From assembly GCF_005937885.2 (NCBI RefSeq), contig NZ_CP042176.1, positions 2,909,501-2,973,500 of the forward strand: DNA of 64,000 nt. The letters run 5' to 3'. Origin of the DNA: Bradyrhizobium sp. KBS0727 (GTDB lineage: Bacteria; Pseudomonadota; Alphaproteobacteria; Rhizobiales; Xanthobacteraceae). The translations under genes were made by a program, and so were the position numbers. Below are positions 34,652-43,703 of the stretch, one piece after another. The notes beneath the pieces are model-generated. The model worked only from the letters and a program-made list of their open reading frames with translations, made no database searches and had not been told where the DNA came from. Each line of letters opens with the position of its first letter. The first letter of the stretch is position 1.

Positions 34652-34930
34652 ATGATCCGCTCGTTCCGGAACAAAGCCCTTGAACGGTTTTTCGCGACCG
34701 GAGACGGGCGCCGGCTCAGCGTCCAGAATGTGAGTCGGATAGCAAATATTCTACGGGCTCTGGATGATGCCTCGCGCCCGGAGGACATGAATTTGCCGGG
34801 CTTCCGTTTTCACGCGCTTGTTGGTCGCGACAAGGGCCGTTACGCGGTCAACGCCAGCGGAAACTGGCGCATTACTTTCGGTTGGATCGAAGGCGATGCC
34901 ATCGATGTCGATCTGGAAGACTATCACTGA
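34652..34930 (+). CDS. higB: HigB family mRNA-interferase toxin (RelE fold)
   Basis: 92 residues. It begins MIRSFRNKALERFF and contains the DMNLPGFRFHALVGRDKGRYAVNASGNWRITFGW pattern of HigB/RelE toxins, with the conserved Arg and Trp that act on ribosome-bound mRNA. The start at 34652 is preferred over the TTG two codons upstream. The toxin gene comes first and the antitoxin second, the usual order for HigBA. It is co-transcribed with higA, ten bases downstream. Confidence 0.93.
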   Translation: MIRSFRNKALERFFATGDGRRLSVQNVSRIANILRALDDASRPEDMNLPGFRFHALVGRDKGRYAVNASGNWRITFGWIEGDAIDVDLEDYH

Positions 34931-34940
34931 GGACGGACTC

Positions 34941-35252
34941 ATGACCAAGAAGCTCCCGAAGCGAGGCTTGCCACCCATGCATCCCGGTGAACTTCTTCGC
35001 GAGGAGATTTTGCCGGCGCTTGAGCGGCCCAAGACGGAAATCGCCAAACTGCTCGGCGTCTCGCGTCAGGCGCTTTATGACGTCTTGACGGAAAAGCAGC
35101 CGGTTACTCCTGTCATGGCGCTACGGCTTGGGAAACTGTGCGGAAACGGTCCTGACCTCTGGCTCAATCTGCAGAAGCGGTACGATTTGTATCAGGCTGA
35201 ACAAGAGCTCGGAGACAAGATCAAGAACATTCCGACATTGGAAGTTGCCTGA
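34941..35252 (+). CDS. higA: HigA family antitoxin (XRE helix-turn-helix)
   Basis: 103 residues. HPGELLREEILPALERPKTEIAKLLGVSRQALYDVL contains the HTH, and GKLCGNGPDLWLNLQKRYDLYQAEQEL is the family's C-terminal part. It neutralises HigB and represses the operon by binding the inverted repeat at 34605-34644. GAGGACGGACTC precedes the ATG at 34941. A longer frame from 34818 overlaps higB and has no support. Confidence 0.94.
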   Translation: MTKKLPKRGLPPMHPGELLREEILPALERPKTEIAKLLGVSRQALYDVLTEKQPVTPVMALRLGKLCGNGPDLWLNLQKRYDLYQAEQELGDKIKNIPTLEVA

Positions 35253-35299
35253 AGGCACGCTCCAGCCATCCTACATAACGGCCATCCAAGGAACACGTC

Positions 35300-36223
35300 A
35301 TGCGTATTGCGGTTGTCGGCGCCGGCGGCGTCGGAGGCGGATTTGGTGCGGCGCTGGCGAAAGCTGGCGCCGACGTCACCTTCATCGCGCGGGGCGCGCA
35401 TCTCGCGGCCATGAAAAGCCAAGGCCTGAAAATTGAGGGCGGCCGCGGCGAGACCCATGTGGTGCCGACGCAGGCCACCGACGATCCCAAACGCGTCGGC
35501 GCGGTCGATGTGGTGCTGTTCTGCGTCAAGCTCTGGGACGTCGAGAGCGCGGGCGAGGCGATCAAGCCGCTGGTCGGTGCCGATACCGCGGTGATCCCGC
35601 TGCAGAACGGGATCGACGCCGCCGAGCGGCTGTTGCCGATCCTCGGCCCCAAGGCGGTGATGGGTGGCGTCGCCCAGATCAGCGCCTCGATCACCGCGCC
35701 CGGCGTCATCACCCAGGTCGGCACCTTCATGCGCATGATCTTCGGCGAGCTCGACGGCAGGCGCAGCCAACGGGCCATGGATTTCCTCGCGCTCTGTCAG
35801 AAGGCTAGCTTCGACGTCACCTTGAGCGAGCAGATTGTCACCGAACTCTGGATGAAGTTCGTGCTGCTCGCCAGCAATGCCGGCATCACCGCCTCGACGC
35901 GGCAGCCGATCGGCAGACTGCGCGACGATCCCGATATTCGCCCGGTGATTTTGGCCGCGTTCCAGGAAGTGATCGATGTCGGCCGCGCCAAGGGCGTGCC
36001 GCTGCCGCCGGATGCGCTGGCGAAGATCACCGACTTCATCGGCCACGCGCCGCCGGCCATGAAGGCCTCGATGGCGCTCGATCTCGACCGCGGCAACCGG
36101 CTGGAGCTGCCCTGGCTCAGCGGCAAGGTGGTCGAACTCGGCCGCCAGCTCGGCGTGCCCACCCCGACGCACGGCACGATGTATGCGATGCTGAAGCCGT
36201 ACGTCATGGGCAAGCCGGCCTGA
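35300..36223 (+). CDS. 2-dehydropantoate 2-reductase (ketopantoate reductase family)
   Basis: 307 residues. IAVVGAGGVGGGFGAALAKAGADV is the NADP loop; the C-terminal domain contains the catalytic Lys in ELWMKFVLLASNAGITA and the Glu-Leu-Pro segment NRLELPWLSGKVVELG. The family reduces ketopantoate for pantothenate and CoA synthesis. Many bacteria have several paralogues with other roles, and no panB or panC is nearby, so panE is not assigned. Confidence 0.88.
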   Translation: MRIAVVGAGGVGGGFGAALAKAGADVTFIARGAHLAAMKSQGLKIEGGRGETHVVPTQATDDPKRVGAVDVVLFCVKLWDVESAGEAIKPLVGADTAVIPLQNGIDAAERLLPILGPKAVMGGVAQISASITAPGVITQVGTFMRMIFGELDGRRSQRAMDFLALCQKASFDVTLSEQIVTELWMKFVLLASNAGITASTRQPIGRLRDDPDIRPVILAAFQEVIDVGRAKGVPLPPDALAKITDFIGHAPPAMKASMALDLDRGNRLELPWLSGKVVELGRQLGVPTPTHGTMYAMLKPYVMGKPA

Positions 36224-36231
36224 GTGTTTGC

Positions 36232-36334
36232 TGTCGTCACCCGCGTAAGCGGGTGATCCAGTATTCCAGAGGCGTTTATGATGAAGCCGATAGGCCGCGG
36301 CGTACTGGATCGCCCGGTCAAGCCGGGCGATGAC
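36232..36334. repeat. Interspersed repeat, GATCCAGTATTCCAGAGGCG type (copy A)
   Basis: It starts GTCGTCACCCGCGTAAGCGGG and ends CCGGTCAAGCCGGGCGATGAC. A second copy at 36923-37024 shares GATCCAGTAT-CCAGAGGCGT, GATAGGCCGCGGCGTACTGGATC and the ending GATGAC. Both have hairpin-forming ends (CCGCGTAAGCGGG here, CGTCCGCGAAGGCGGACG in copy B). Confidence 0.75.
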
Positions 36335-36399
36335 ACTCAGGTTGCGTCGTCACGGCGTGCGCGGATACCGAGTCGGGTCGCCGCGCAACGGCGAATTGA

Positions 36400-36905
36400 A
36401 GCCGCGTGGTGTGACAAAATAACCCGACGGGCAAATCACAAAAAGTATGTCCAGTCCTTCGCGCAAAAATATTTCGCTGGCCTCGTCGGGCAAATCAACT
36501 CCACAACTCCCGCCATCCTGTCCCACCAAGGGGCGTAGGCCATCGTCGCAAACGAGGGACAGGGAGCGGTGGACGCGAAGGTTGTGACTGACGAGCGCGA
36601 CCACAAGCGTACGGTGAAGTCGTGTGGGCCTGACGCCCCGGTGCTGGCGTCAAGTCGTGTAGAGGCGAAAGCCTCTCACGGTGATGGTGGCAAGAAAGCC
36701 GGTCACCAGGGCGAACTCGTATAAGCCGTAAAGCCATTGCGCAGGGAAGGCCGGGTGTTCTCCGCTGAACCTGTATGCTCGTGTGCGCATTCTTCGATGC
36801 ACATTGCACGCGAGACCGCGGGTGCAGCGCGCACCCGGTCTTCCCTGCGCCCTCTGATTTTCGGGAGGGTGAGGATTTCCAGCAAAACTCCGGGCGCATC
36901 GCGCC
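36400..36905. repeat. Degenerate Bradyrhizobium-type interspersed element
   Basis: About 500 bases without a credible gene. I recall from related genomes the segments AAATAACCCGACGGGCAAAT, CATCCTGTCCCACCAAG, GAAGTCGTGTGG-CCTGACGCCCC and GCGCAGGGAAGGCCGGGTG as parts of one recurring element. Here GCGCAGGGAAGGCCGGGTG (36739-36757) and CACCCGGTCTTCCCTGCGC (36832-36850) form a 19-base inverted repeat with one mismatch around about 74 bases. It sits between the two copies of the GATCCAGTAT repeat. Whether it is a dead mobile element or a structured RNA source cannot be told. Confidence 0.55.
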
Positions 36906-36922
36906 GCGAGACCAATTTCCGC

Positions 36923-37024
36923 TGTCATCGTCCGCGAAGGCGGACGATCCAGTATCCCAGAGGCGTCAGTGATAGAATCGATAGGCCGCGGCGTACTGGA
37001 TCCCCCGCATGCGCGGGGGATGAC
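36923..37024. repeat. Interspersed repeat, GATCCAGTATTCCAGAGGCG type (copy B)
   Basis: It has the same orientation as copy A at 36232-36334, about 690 bases away. The pair flanks the degenerate element at 36400-36905, which could mean that they travelled together or that repeats accumulate in this gap. Confidence 0.75.
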
Positions 37025-37096
37025 GGTGTCGGGAGCTTCGCTCTCTCCTCTGTCATTGCAATGACGGTGTTAATCACCTTCAAAGAAAGTGGAGAC

Positions 37097-37996
37097 CTAC
37101 TCCCCCGCCTGAATCCATTCCGCGGCGCCACGCCACAGCGTGTCGCGGTGTTCGCTTCGGAAAAAACCCATGTGGCCGATCGAGGTGACGCCGGTGTCGG
37201 CGGGCGTTACGGTGATGATCTCGGGCTTGATCGAGGTGAAGCCCGAGCACAGCAATTCGACCGCCGGCCGTGTCGCCCAGGGATCGTCGGACAGGCACAG
37301 CGCGCGCAACGCGCCGTGGTAGTTCGGAAAATTCTGCAACGCCTCGAGTTTGGAATCGAAGAGATAGCGCGGGCTCATTACCCAGGAGACCCATTGCAGG
37401 AACGCATCCTTTGGCAGGTCCATGCCGAGCCCAGCCTTGCCCGGCATGTAGCCGAGCGCGCGGGTGAGCGGCAGGCCGATGAAATTCAGCAGCGCATAGA
37501 CGCGATAGCGTTCCGGCGCCGTCATCAGCTTCCAGTAGCCGGCCTGCGCCGCGATCAACAGCGCGCGCGAAATCTCGGTATTGTTCGGCAGCAGCCCGAG
37601 CGCCTGGCCGCCGAAGGAGTGCCCGACATAGGCGAACGGCATGCCGTGATAGCGCTGGCGCATCCACGCCACAGCGGCGGTGATATCCTGCGCCGCCCAG
37701 TCCGACATCGAGGCCTTGAAGCCGACCAGCGACTTCGGCTGGTTGCCGGTCGGCGATTTCTGCCTGGAGTCCCCCGTGCCGCGATAGTCGTAGGTCAGAA
37801 CCGCGCAGCCGCGCTTGGCGAGGTAGCCGGCAAAGCCGCGGTAGAGTTTGCGGGGTACGGCGGTTGCCGAATTGATCAGGACGGCGTTGCGCTTGGTGCC
37901 GCGCGGCAAAAACAGCGTCGCCGCCAGCGGATAGCCATCGGCCGCCGGCAGCGTGATATCATCGACAAAGACGTCGTCCAGACCCGGCTCGGCCAC
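37097..37996 (-). CDS. Alpha/beta hydrolase (COG4757-like)
   Basis: 299 residues from the GTG at 37996, which has AAGGAGGAG six bases upstream; an ATG at 38017 overlaps that ribosome site and is less likely. LTYDYRGTGDS is the beta-strand turn typical of this hydrolase group, GHSFGGQALGL contains the nucleophilic Ser, and IGHMGFFR near the C terminus supplies the His. There is no signal peptide. Members of the group are poorly characterised and may act on lipids or esters. It is divergent from aroG. Confidence 0.85.
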   Translation of the reverse strand: MAEPGLDDVFVDDITLPAADGYPLAATLFLPRGTKRNAVLINSATAVPRKLYRGFAGYLAKRGCAVLTYDYRGTGDSRQKSPTGNQPKSLVGFKASMSDWAAQDITAAVAWMRQRYHGMPFAYVGHSFGGQALGLLPNNTEISRALLIAAQAGYWKLMTAPERYRVYALLNFIGLPLTRALGYMPGKAGLGMDLPKDAFLQWVSWVMSPRYLFDSKLEALQNFPNYHGALRALCLSDDPWATRPAVELLCSGFTSIKPEIITVTPADTGVTSIGHMGFFRSEHRDTLWRGAAEWIQAGE

Positions 37997-38173
37997 CGTG
38001 TCTCCTCCTTGGGGCATCTCGCGAGCGCCACAGCAAATGCGAATTCGGCTTTTCTCGCAAGGGCTTGACGAAACAGCCGGAAATCTGGCTGGCGGTTGGG
38101 TTGCGGCCTGTGTATAACGCGGCCCTTCGCGACTTTCCGGTAAGTAGCGGTTTTTGCTCAGGAGTTAACCCCC

Positions 38174-39562
38174 ATGTCCGAGCGGTGGACACCCGACAGC
38201 TGGCGCACCAAGCCGGTGCTGCAAATGCCCAGTTATCCCGATGCCAAGGCATTGGCGGATGTCGAGGCCCAGTTGGCCACGTTTCCGCCGCTGGTGTTCG
38301 CCGGCGAGGCCCGCAATTTGAAGAAGGCGTTAGGCCGCGTCGCGGCCGGCGAGGCCTTCCTGCTGCAGGGCGGCGATTGCGCCGAGAGTTTTGCCGAGCA
38401 CGGCGCCAACAACATCCGCGATTTTTTCCGCGTGCTGCTCCAGATGGCCGTGGTCCTGACCTATGCCGGCGCGCTGCCGGTGGTGAAGGTCGGCCGCATC
38501 GCCGGGCAATTTGCCAAACCGCGCTCGTCGAACACCGAAAAGATCGATGGTGTCGAACTGCCGAGCTATCGCGGCGACATCATCAACGACATCGCCTTCA
38601 CCAAGGAAGCGCGGGTCCCGGATCCGCAGCGGCAGTTGAATGCCTACCGGCAGTCGGCGGCGACCTTGAACCTGCTGCGCGCGTTCGCCACCGGCGGCTT
38701 CGCCAATCTCGGCAGCGTGCATCAGTGGATGCTGGGCTTCCTCAAGGATTCGCCGCAGTCCCGTCGCTACAAGGAACTGGCCGACCGCATTTCGGATGCG
38801 CTGAACTTCATGCGCGCCTGCGGCCTCGACCTCGAAAGCCATCCCGAACTGCGCGCCACCGATTTCTACACCAGCCATGAAGCGCTGCTGCTCGGCTACG
38901 AGCAGGCCTTCACCCGGGTCGATTCCACCACCGGCGACTGGTACGCGACCTCGGGCCACATGATCTGGATCGGCGACCGCACCCGCCAGCTGGACCACGG
39001 CCATGTCGAATATTTCCGCGGCATCAAGAACCCGATCGGCCTGAAATGCGGCCCGTCGCTGAAGCCGGACGAGTTGCTGAAGCTGATCGACATCCTCAAC
39101 CCCGACAACGAACCGGGACGGCTGACGCTGATCAACCGCTTCGGCGCCGACAAGGTCGGCGATCACTTAGGCCCGCTGATCCGTGCCGTGAAGCGGGAAG
39201 GGCGCGTGGTCGTGTGGTCGTGCGATCCGATGCACGGCAACACCATCACCTCCACCTCGGGCTACAAGACCCGCCCGTTCGACCGGGTGCTGTCGGAAGT
39301 GAAGTCGTTCTTCGCCATCCACGCCGCCGAAGGCACCCACGCCGGCGGCGTGCATCTGGAGATGACCGGTCAGGACGTCACCGAATGCATCGGCGGCGCG
39401 CGCGCCATCACCGACGAGGACCTCAACGACCGCTACCACACGGTCTGCGATCCCCGCCTCAACGCCGAACAATCGATCGATATGGCCTTCCTGATCGCCG
39501 AACTGCTCAAGCAGGAACGTGCGGGTAAGGAAAAGCCGATGCCGGCCGCAGCAGGGCTCTGA
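38174..39562 (+). CDS. aroG: 3-deoxy-7-phosphoheptulonate synthase, class II (plant type)
   Basis: 462 residues, the class II length. [25 protein letters not shown], the substrate-binding [23 protein letters not shown] and the C-terminal [18 protein letters not shown] are the standard motifs. It condenses phosphoenolpyruvate with erythrose-4-phosphate at the entry to the shikimate pathway. AGGAG lies about nine bases upstream of the ATG. The diacylglycerol kinase gene follows the stop by one base. Confidence 0.96.
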   Translation: MSERWTPDSWRTKPVLQMPSYPDAKALADVEAQLATFPPLVFAGEARNLKKALGRVAAGEAFLLQGGDCAESFAEHGANNIRDFFRVLLQMAVVLTYAGALPVVKVGRIAGQFAKPRSSNTEKIDGVELPSYRGDIINDIAFTKEARVPDPQRQLNAYRQSAATLNLLRAFATGGFANLGSVHQWMLGFLKDSPQSRRYKELADRISDALNFMRACGLDLESHPELRATDFYTSHEALLLGYEQAFTRVDSTTGDWYATSGHMIWIGDRTRQLDHGHVEYFRGIKNPIGLKCGPSLKPDELLKLIDILNPDNEPGRLTLINRFGADKVGDHLGPLIRAVKREGRVVVWSCDPMHGNTITSTSGYKTRPFDRVLSEVKSFFAIHAAEGTHAGGVHLEMTGQDVTECIGGARAITDEDLNDRYHTVCDPRLNAEQSIDMAFLIAELLKQERAGKEKPMPAAAGL

Positions 39563-39563
39563 T

Positions 39564-39917
39564 TTGCTGCGACTCTGGCGGGCCACGGTCAACACGCGTA
39601 ACGGGCTCGCCTTTGCGATCCGGTCGGAGCAGGCTGTCCGCGAGGAGCTGTTTGCGCTGGCGCTGTCGTTGCCGCTGGCGTGGCTGGTCGGCGCCACGGC
39701 GATGCGCCGGTTCGAACTGGTCGCGGCGGTGGCGTTCGTCCTCGTCGTCGAGCTGCTCAATACCGCGATCGAAAAGCTCGCCGACCGCCTGACCACCGAC
39801 CACGATCCGCAGATCGGCTGGGTCAAGGACATGGGATCGGCGGCCGTGGGCGTGGCGCTCCTGATGGCCGGCGGGTTCTGGCTGTTCGCCCTCGCCGAAC
39901 GCATGGGCGCGATCTAA
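39564..39917 (+). CDS. dgkA: Diacylglycerol kinase DgkA
   Basis: 117 residues with three membrane helices, close to the 122 of E. coli DgkA. ATVNTRNGLAFAIRSEQAVREE is the N-terminal amphipathic region, and VELLNTAIEKLADR contains the catalytic Glu and the ENTAIE-like family motif. It phosphorylates diacylglycerol for lipid recycling. I chose the TTG at 39564, which gives the usual MLRLWRAT start; AGGG lies seven bases upstream inside the aroG tail. An ATG-type start is absent. Forty-four bases separate it from nadE. Confidence 0.88.
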   Translation: MLRLWRATVNTRNGLAFAIRSEQAVREELFALALSLPLAWLVGATAMRRFELVAAVAFVLVVELLNTAIEKLADRLTTDHDPQIGWVKDMGSAAVGVALLMAGGFWLFALAERMGAI

Positions 39918-39961
39918 ATCAATCGATTGAAGTCTGCTGCGCTGCAAGGCACCATCGACCC

Positions 39962-41713
39962 ATGACCGAACCGACATTCACGATCACGCTGGCACAGTTG
40001 AACCCGACGGTCGGCGACGTCGCCGGCAACGCCGCCAAGGCGCGCGCCGCGCGCGACCAGGCCAAGGCCGACGGCGCCGACCTGCTGGTGCTGCCGGAAT
40101 TGTTCATCACCGGCTACCCGCCGGAAGACCTGGTGCTGAAGCCCGCCTTCCAGGCCGCCTGCCGCGCCGCTATCGAGGAACTGGCGCGCGAGACCGCCGG
40201 CGGCGGCCCCGCCGTACTGATCGGCACGCCCTGGGTCGAGGACGGCAAGCTCTATAATGCCTGCGCGCTGCTCGACCAGGGCCGTATCGCCGCCCTTCGC
40301 TTCAAGGCCAACCTGCCGAACTACGGCGTGTTCGACGAGAAGCGCCTGTTCGCCCGCGGCCCGGCCGCGGGTCCGGTCACCGTCCGCGGCATCCGGGTCG
40401 GCGTTCCCATCTGCGAGGACATCTGGCTCGAAGAGTCAGAGGAATACGAGAACGTCGTCGAATGCCTCGCCGAAACCGGCGCGGAAATCCTGGTGGTGCC
40501 GAACGGCTCGCCCTATGCGCGCGACAAGAACGACCTGCGGCTGTCGATCGCGGTCGCCCGCGTCACCGAAAGCGGATTGCCGCTGGTCTATCTCAATCAG
40601 ATCGGCGGTCAGGACGAATTGGTGTTCGATGGCGCCTCGTTCGCGCTGAACGCTGACCTGTCGGTCGCGGCGCAATTGCCGGCGTTCGAGGAAAACATCA
40701 CCACCTTGCGCTGGACCAAGAGTGCGGATGGCTGGCGCTGCAAAGGCCCGGTGGCGCCGTTGCTCGACGGCGACAAGGGCGATTACGCGGCCTGCGTGCT
40801 CGGTTTGCGCGATTACGTCCGCAAGAACGGATTTCCGGGCGTGCTGCTCGGCGTCTCCGGCGGCATCGATTCCGCGCTGTGCGCGGCGATCGCGGTCGAT
40901 GCGCTCGGCGCTGAAAAAGTACGCGGCGTGATGCTGCCGTTCCGATTTACCGCGCAGGTGTCGCTCGACGATGCCGCCAAGCTCGCCAAGGCACTCGGCT
41001 TCCCCTACGAGGTGCTGCCGATCGCCGATGCCGTCAACGGCTTCGAGAAGATTCTTTCGGTGCCGTTCGCGGGCCTGCCGCGCGATATCACCGAAGAAAA
41101 CCTGCAGGCGCGTACCCGCGGCACGCTGCTGATGGCGATTTCGAACAAGACCGGCGCGATGGTGGTCACGACCGGCAACAAGTCGGAAATGTCGGTCGGC
41201 TACGCCACCATCTATGGCGACATGAACGGCGGCTTCAATCCGATCAAGGACATCTACAAGACCGAAGTGTTTCGGCTCTCGAGCCTGCGCAACGAATGGA
41301 AGCCGGACGGCGCGCTCGGGCCTTCTGGCGAGGTCATTCCGGTCAACATCATCATCCGGCCGCCGACCGCGGAATTGCGCGAGAACCAGACCGACCAGGA
41401 TTCGCTGCCGCCCTACGACATGCTGGACGGCATTCTCGAACGTCTGGTCGAGCGTGAGGAGCCGTTGGCTGCGATCATCGCCGCCGGTTTCCCGGCCGAC
41501 GTCGTGACGCGGATCGACCGGCTGCTCAACGTCGCCGAATACAAGCGCCGTCAGGCGGCACCCGGCGTGAAGGTGACGGAGAAGAATTTCGGCAGGGATC
41601 GCCGCTATCCCATCACCAACCGTTTTCGCGATAACGGCAAGGCATTGCCCGAGCCCGACGACAAGCTCGTCGCCCGCGCCGGGCGCGCGTCAATCGAAGC
41701 GCTCGAAGGCTAG
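39962..41713 (+). CDS. nadE: Glutamine-dependent NAD+ synthetase
   Basis: 583 residues, two domains. The N-terminal nitrilase-like glutaminase has Glu46 (LPELF), Lys115 (FKANLPNYGVFDE) and the nucleophile Cys151 (VPICEDIW). The C-terminal synthetase has the ATP-pyrophosphatase loop SGGIDS (298-303) and GNKSEMSVGYATIYGD. It amidates deamido-NAD with ammonia made from glutamine. The ATG at 39962 is preferred; an extension to 39680 overlaps dgkA in another frame. It lies on the same strand as dgkA and aroG, probably co-transcribed. Confidence 0.96.
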   Translation: MTEPTFTITLAQLNPTVGDVAGNAAKARAARDQAKADGADLLVLPELFITGYPPEDLVLKPAFQAACRAAIEELARETAGGGPAVLIGTPWVEDGKLYNACALLDQGRIAALRFKANLPNYGVFDEKRLFARGPAAGPVTVRGIRVGVPICEDIWLEESEEYENVVECLAETGAEILVVPNGSPYARDKNDLRLSIAVARVTESGLPLVYLNQIGGQDELVFDGASFALNADLSVAAQLPAFEENITTLRWTKSADGWRCKGPVAPLLDGDKGDYAACVLGLRDYVRKNGFPGVLLGVSGGIDSALCAAIAVDALGAEKVRGVMLPFRFTAQVSLDDAAKLAKALGFPYEVLPIADAVNGFEKILSVPFAGLPRDITEENLQARTRGTLLMAISNKTGAMVVTTGNKSEMSVGYATIYGDMNGGFNPIKDIYKTEVFRLSSLRNEWKPDGALGPSGEVIPVNIIIRPPTAELRENQTDQDSLPPYDMLDGILERLVEREEPLAAIIAAGFPADVVTRIDRLLNVAEYKRRQAAPGVKVTEKNFGRDRRYPITNRFRDNGKALPEPDDKLVARAGRASIEALEG

Positions 41714-41723
41714 CTTTCGAACG

Positions 41724-42911
41724 CTATTGTTTCGGCGGAATGAACGTCGGGCCGACGGTGCGGATCGGCTTTTTCTCATCCGCCGCGCCGCTTGGCTCGG
41801 CGGCAGGCGCCGGTGTTGCAGGCGGCGGGGCGGTAGCCGTGGTGGCAGCGGGCGCCGCGCCCTTTTTGGCCGGCGTGGTTTTAGCCGCCGGCTGTGCGCG
41901 CTGCTGCATCTTCCGCGCGCTTTCCTCGGTGACGATGATGTCACCCTGCTGTTCGGCCGCGGCCTTGTCCTCGACCGATTTCAGCGCGTCGGACCAGGTC
42001 TGGCCCGCGGCCTTGCAGGCGCAGGACGGGTTGAACTCGCTGCGGAACTTGAACGCGTTCGGAAGTGACGAGTAAGGCTGGCCGCTGACCGAGACCGCCT
42101 GGTTGATGTCTTCGCCGGGGTTGCGGTAGGTGAACAACGACGCCTCCGTCGCCGGGCACAGCGCCTTGCAGGTCTTCTCGTCGTCGGGAAACCGCGCCTG
42201 CACCGTCGCGAACGAGACCGGGAAATAGGCGCCGTCGCAGGTGCGGACGCAGACGGTGCGGAAGGTGCCGGACTGCGGACCGAACTCGGCAGCCGGCGGC
42301 GGGATCTGGTTGCCGTTGTTGCCGAACAGATTGTCGATGAAGTTGCCACCGCTGCGCGCGGCGGCGGCGTATTGCGGGCCGCAATTGTTCTGCGCCAGCG
42401 CCGTCAGCACCGAGCGGCGCTGGTTTTCACGATCGGCGCCGCCGATGCCACCGCTGCGTAGCCGTTCAAGGCTGGTGGTGATCTGGTCGAGATTGCCGCG
42501 CATCTGCTGGATCTGGTTGTTGACCGGTCCGCACTGCGCCGACTGGCCGTTGAACAGCGAGAAGAAGCCCGAACTTTCGCAGCCCATCCGCTTGGCCTGC
42601 ATCGTGACGCGATCGAGTTCGGCCTGCTGCTTGGCGGCGGCATCCTGGTAGCGGCGGATCTGCTCGTCCTTGGCGGGATCGCCGCTGCCGGCGCCGCGGT
42701 CGATGGTCGCCAACTGGCCTTCGAGCCGGACGCACATCGGATTGGACTGCGGATTGGACTGCGCGGGACCCGCCTGCGGCGCGCCTTGCTGGGGCGGCGG
42801 GGCGCCCTGGCTCATCTGTGCAAACGCCGGCGCGCTCACGGCGATGAGGCCGAGCAGCATGGCGCCAGTCAATATCCAGCGGGAGGAGGCAGCGTCAGGT
42901 ATTTCGAGCAT
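41724..42911 (-). CDS. DUF2865 domain-containing secreted protein
   Basis: 395 residues from the ATG at 42911. The signal peptide (WILTGAMLLGLIAVSAPAFAQ) is followed by a Pro/Gln-rich spacer and the DUF2865 region: CVRLEGQLATIDRG, a coiled helix with RRYQDAAAKQQAELDRV, then FRTVCVRTCDGAYFPVSFAT and CKALCPATEASLFTYRNPGEDINQAVS. Eight or more Cys suggest disulfides. The C-terminal 80 residues are low-complexity Ala/Pro. The family is restricted to Rhizobiales-type bacteria and its role is unknown; export to the periplasm or surface is likely. It is convergent with nadE. Confidence 0.9.
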   Translation of the reverse strand: MLEIPDAASSRWILTGAMLLGLIAVSAPAFAQMSQGAPPPQQGAPQAGPAQSNPQSNPMCVRLEGQLATIDRGAGSGDPAKDEQIRRYQDAAAKQQAELDRVTMQAKRMGCESSGFFSLFNGQSAQCGPVNNQIQQMRGNLDQITTSLERLRSGGIGGADRENQRRSVLTALAQNNCGPQYAAAARSGGNFIDNLFGNNGNQIPPPAAEFGPQSGTFRTVCVRTCDGAYFPVSFATVQARFPDDEKTCKALCPATEASLFTYRNPGEDINQAVSVSGQPYSSLPNAFKFRSEFNPSCACKAAGQTWSDALKSVEDKAAAEQQGDIIVTEESARKMQQRAQPAAKTTPAKKGAAPAATTATAPPPATPAPAAEPSGAADEKKPIRTVGPTFIPPKQ

Positions 42912-43078
42912 ATCCGGCCATCGAGAGGTTCCGCGCGGCTCGGGAGCCTTGAGGCGCGGCCATGGCGGCATGGTGCGGCCAAGGCCGCATCACATACCTG
43001 CTTCTCGGGGCAGCGTCACGTCGTTTCCGGGGCACCGGTGTGGCAAACCGCCCCTTGATTCGCAGCGGAAAGACCGTT

Positions 43079-43402
43079 TCAGCGCTGGCAGGTAATGGCG
43101 ACGTATTCGTTGCAGCCGTTGCCGCTGCATTTCTCATTCCCGGCCTTGGGAACCGAGCCGGTAATTTCATCGGGATCGACGCGGCGATAGGCGGTGGCCT
43201 GTGCAAATTCCCGTGACTGGCAATAGGAGCGGGCCGCATGCGCTCCGCACTTGTCGCCTTTGGCGAGGCACTGATCGACGCCGTAGCCGTCGGCCTGGTT
43301 GGCGACGATGAAAACGCGGCTGTCGGCATGCGCGGCCGAGACGGCGAACAGCAGTCCGCAGACCAGGAGCGCATCGAAAATGAATGCTGACGAAATTCGC
43401 AT
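43079..43402 (-). CDS. Small secreted cysteine-rich protein of unknown function
   Basis: 107 residues from the ATG at 43402. A signal peptide ending SAAHA is followed by about 80 residues with six Cys, including CLAKGDKCGAHAARSYC and CSGNGCNEYVAITC, which are likely to form disulfides. A GTG start three codons upstream is possible; neither has a clear ribosome site. It precedes the DUF2865 gene on the same strand by 167 bases. No family is recognised. Confidence 0.72.
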   Translation of the reverse strand: MRISSAFIFDALLVCGLLFAVSAAHADSRVFIVANQADGYGVDQCLAKGDKCGAHAARSYCQSREFAQATAYRRVDPDEITGSVPKAGNEKCSGNGCNEYVAITCQR

Positions 43403-43703
43403 GGGCAACACCAGTGAGGAGAATTAGGACCGCCCCAGAGGGATAAGCCCAAAGTGTTAATAATGATTAACCATGAAGGCCCGGGCGCGTCGGGAGGCGG
43501 CGGGGGCGGTCAATTCGGCCCCAAATCGGGCACAACCAAGGCCTTGACGCCGTGCCCCGGGCTGGGACATGGTGGAACCATGAACGGTCTCCTCGCCATC
43601 TGCAGCATTTGCCGCGAGATTATTAGCTAGCGATTCGCTGGCTGAGGCCGTCTTTTCTCAACATGAGATCACTCGACGCCCGGCCGCAACGGACGGGATA
43701 TCC
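43403..43703. promoter_or_regulatory. Divergent intergenic region before cysS
   Basis: About 300 bases separate a minus-strand secreted-protein gene from cysS. The AT-rich spot TGTTAATAATGATTAACC at 43457-43474 is the most promoter-like part; its TTAA halves are six bases apart, one fewer than in a CtrA box. No T-box element or small gene is seen. Confidence 0.35.

Noticed and set aside
43457..43474. A third CtrA box before cysS (TTAA...TTAA)
   Set aside because: The TTAA halves are six bases apart rather than seven, so it does not meet the consensus.
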